Shown: piece by piece, positions 5,213-5,610 of the stretch
Position numbering within the stretch: the stretch's first letter is position 1
How the letters are laid out: each line of letters opens with the position of its first letter
NCBI GenBank assembly: GCA_022447165.1
Contig: JAKVBR010000076.1
Coordinates: 2,284 to 7,893 of the forward strand
DNA length: 5,610 bases
Direction: 5' to 3'
Origin: Phycisphaerales bacterium
GTDB lineage: Bacteria; Planctomycetota; Phycisphaerae; Phycisphaerales; SM1A02
Made by a program: the position numbers and the translations under genes
Notes under the pieces: generated by a model
Seen by the model: the letters and a program-made list of their open reading frames with translations, nothing else
What the model was told of the DNA's origin: nothing
Database searches by the model: none

Positions 5213-5610
5213 CTAAGATTGGTCGATTGTGACATCGACTGGTGTGTTGTTTCCAGAAAACAATTCGATTTCTAATGGCTTGCGATTGCCGTCTCCATCG
5301 TAGGGGATATTGTCTTCGTCGATGATTTTTTGTATCGCCATCACACCTTCGATGAGCATTTCTGGTCTTGGCGGACAACCCGGAACATAGACATCTACTG
5401 GCATGAACTGATCTACGCCTTGAACAACTGCATAGGTATCGAAAACACCGCCAGTCGAAGCACAAGCTCCCATGGAGATGACCGATTTTGGCTCTGTCAT
5501 CTGCAGATAGATGCGTTGAAGCACAGGCATCATTTTGACTGATACACGCCCCGCAACAATCATCAAATCCGCCTGTCTTGGGCTGAATCGAAAGACTTCT
5601 GCACCAAATC
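5213..5610 (-). CDS. nuoB: NADH-quinone oxidoreductase subunit B (5' truncated)
   Basis: NuoB is a subunit of the peripheral arm of respiratory complex I and binds the terminal [4Fe-4S] cluster N2, which hands electrons to quinone at the inner membrane. The 131 visible residues run from FGAEVFRFSPRQADLMIVAG through SMGACASTGG (visible Cys49) and VYVPGCPPRPE (Cys78), two of the four N2 ligands. The N-terminal part with the adjacent CC pair lies beyond the window edge. The frame stays open to the last base, so an internal TTG near 5566 is not the true start. About 38 residues after the usual core (from IIDEDN) form a polar tail ending in DVTIDQS, a modest C-terminal extension. The next gene downstream is the HNH gene, not nuoC. 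The core call is certain. Confidence 0.97.
   Translation of the reverse strand, partial: FGAEVFRFSPRQADLMIVAGRVSVKMMPVLQRIYLQMTEPKSVISMGACASTGGVFDTYAVVQGVDQFMPVDVYVPGCPPRPEMLIEGVMAIQKIIDEDNIPYDGDGNRKPLEIELFSGNNTPVDVTIDQS

Noticed and set aside
5203..5217. Inverted repeat CTTAG-N5-CTAAG across the nuoB stop
   Set aside because: Five pairs, two of them G:C, with no T-run on the minus strand; too weak to call a terminator.
5163..5465. Minus-strand open frame of 100 codons over the nuoB end
   Set aside because: It overlaps nuoB in another frame and its Arg/Cys/Ser-rich composition is typical of a shadow frame.
1..5610. Search for CRISPR repeats, insertion-sequence ends, tRNA genes, riboswitches and phage or defence operons
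   Set aside because: No spaced direct repeats, transposase, cloverleaf with a CCA-like end, FMN or purine riboswitch core, or defence gene cluster was recognised by eye on either strand.

Overview
The window is a compact, AT-rich bacterial chromosome segment (roughly 40% GC by eye) with seven protein genes. All but the two cut by the window edges appear intact. In order: the last 26 codons of an unidentified gene (+), a SpoIIE/RsbU-type PP2C protein phosphatase (+), riboflavin synthase alpha chain (-), an exported PQQ-like beta-propeller protein (+), purH (+), an HNH endonuclease-family protein (-), and the C-terminal 131 residues of complex I subunit NuoB (-). I see no tRNA, rRNA, CRISPR array, insertion sequence or phage gene. 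No gap exceeds 100 bp.

Organism. Complex I and an Sec-exported propeller point to a respiring, probably Gram-negative-type bacterium. The HNH gene, with a conserved N-terminal region before its zinc-ribbon HNH core, the metabolic genes scattered in one- or two-gene units, and the propeller protein recall Planctomycetota/PVC-like marine bacteria. This is a recollection-based impression, not a computed placement.

Layout. From 1 to 1632 a signalling phosphatase faces riboflavin synthase tail to tail, and the two coding regions overlap by 17 bp. From 1633 to 1728 lies a 96-bp divergent control region. It holds a good sigma70-like promoter facing right, a weaker one facing left whose -10 overlaps the first, a small hairpin at the riboflavin synthase start, and a palindrome whose right arm is the Shine-Dalgarno of the propeller gene. 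From 1729 to 4502 the propeller gene and purH form a tight pair with a 2-bp gap. From 4523 to 5610 the HNH gene follows nuoB on the minus strand, converging on purH across 20 bp.

Function. The genes are mostly unrelated housekeeping: riboflavin supplies FMN/FAD, PurH finishes IMP synthesis, and NuoB carries the terminal Fe-S cluster of NADH dehydrogenase. One regulator (the phosphatase) has no visible partner in the window. I found no convincing new multi-gene system. The most checkable oddities are histidine replacements in three PurH motifs, the overlapping divergent promoters, the pairing of an exported propeller with purH, and a nuoB followed by an HNH gene instead of nuoC.
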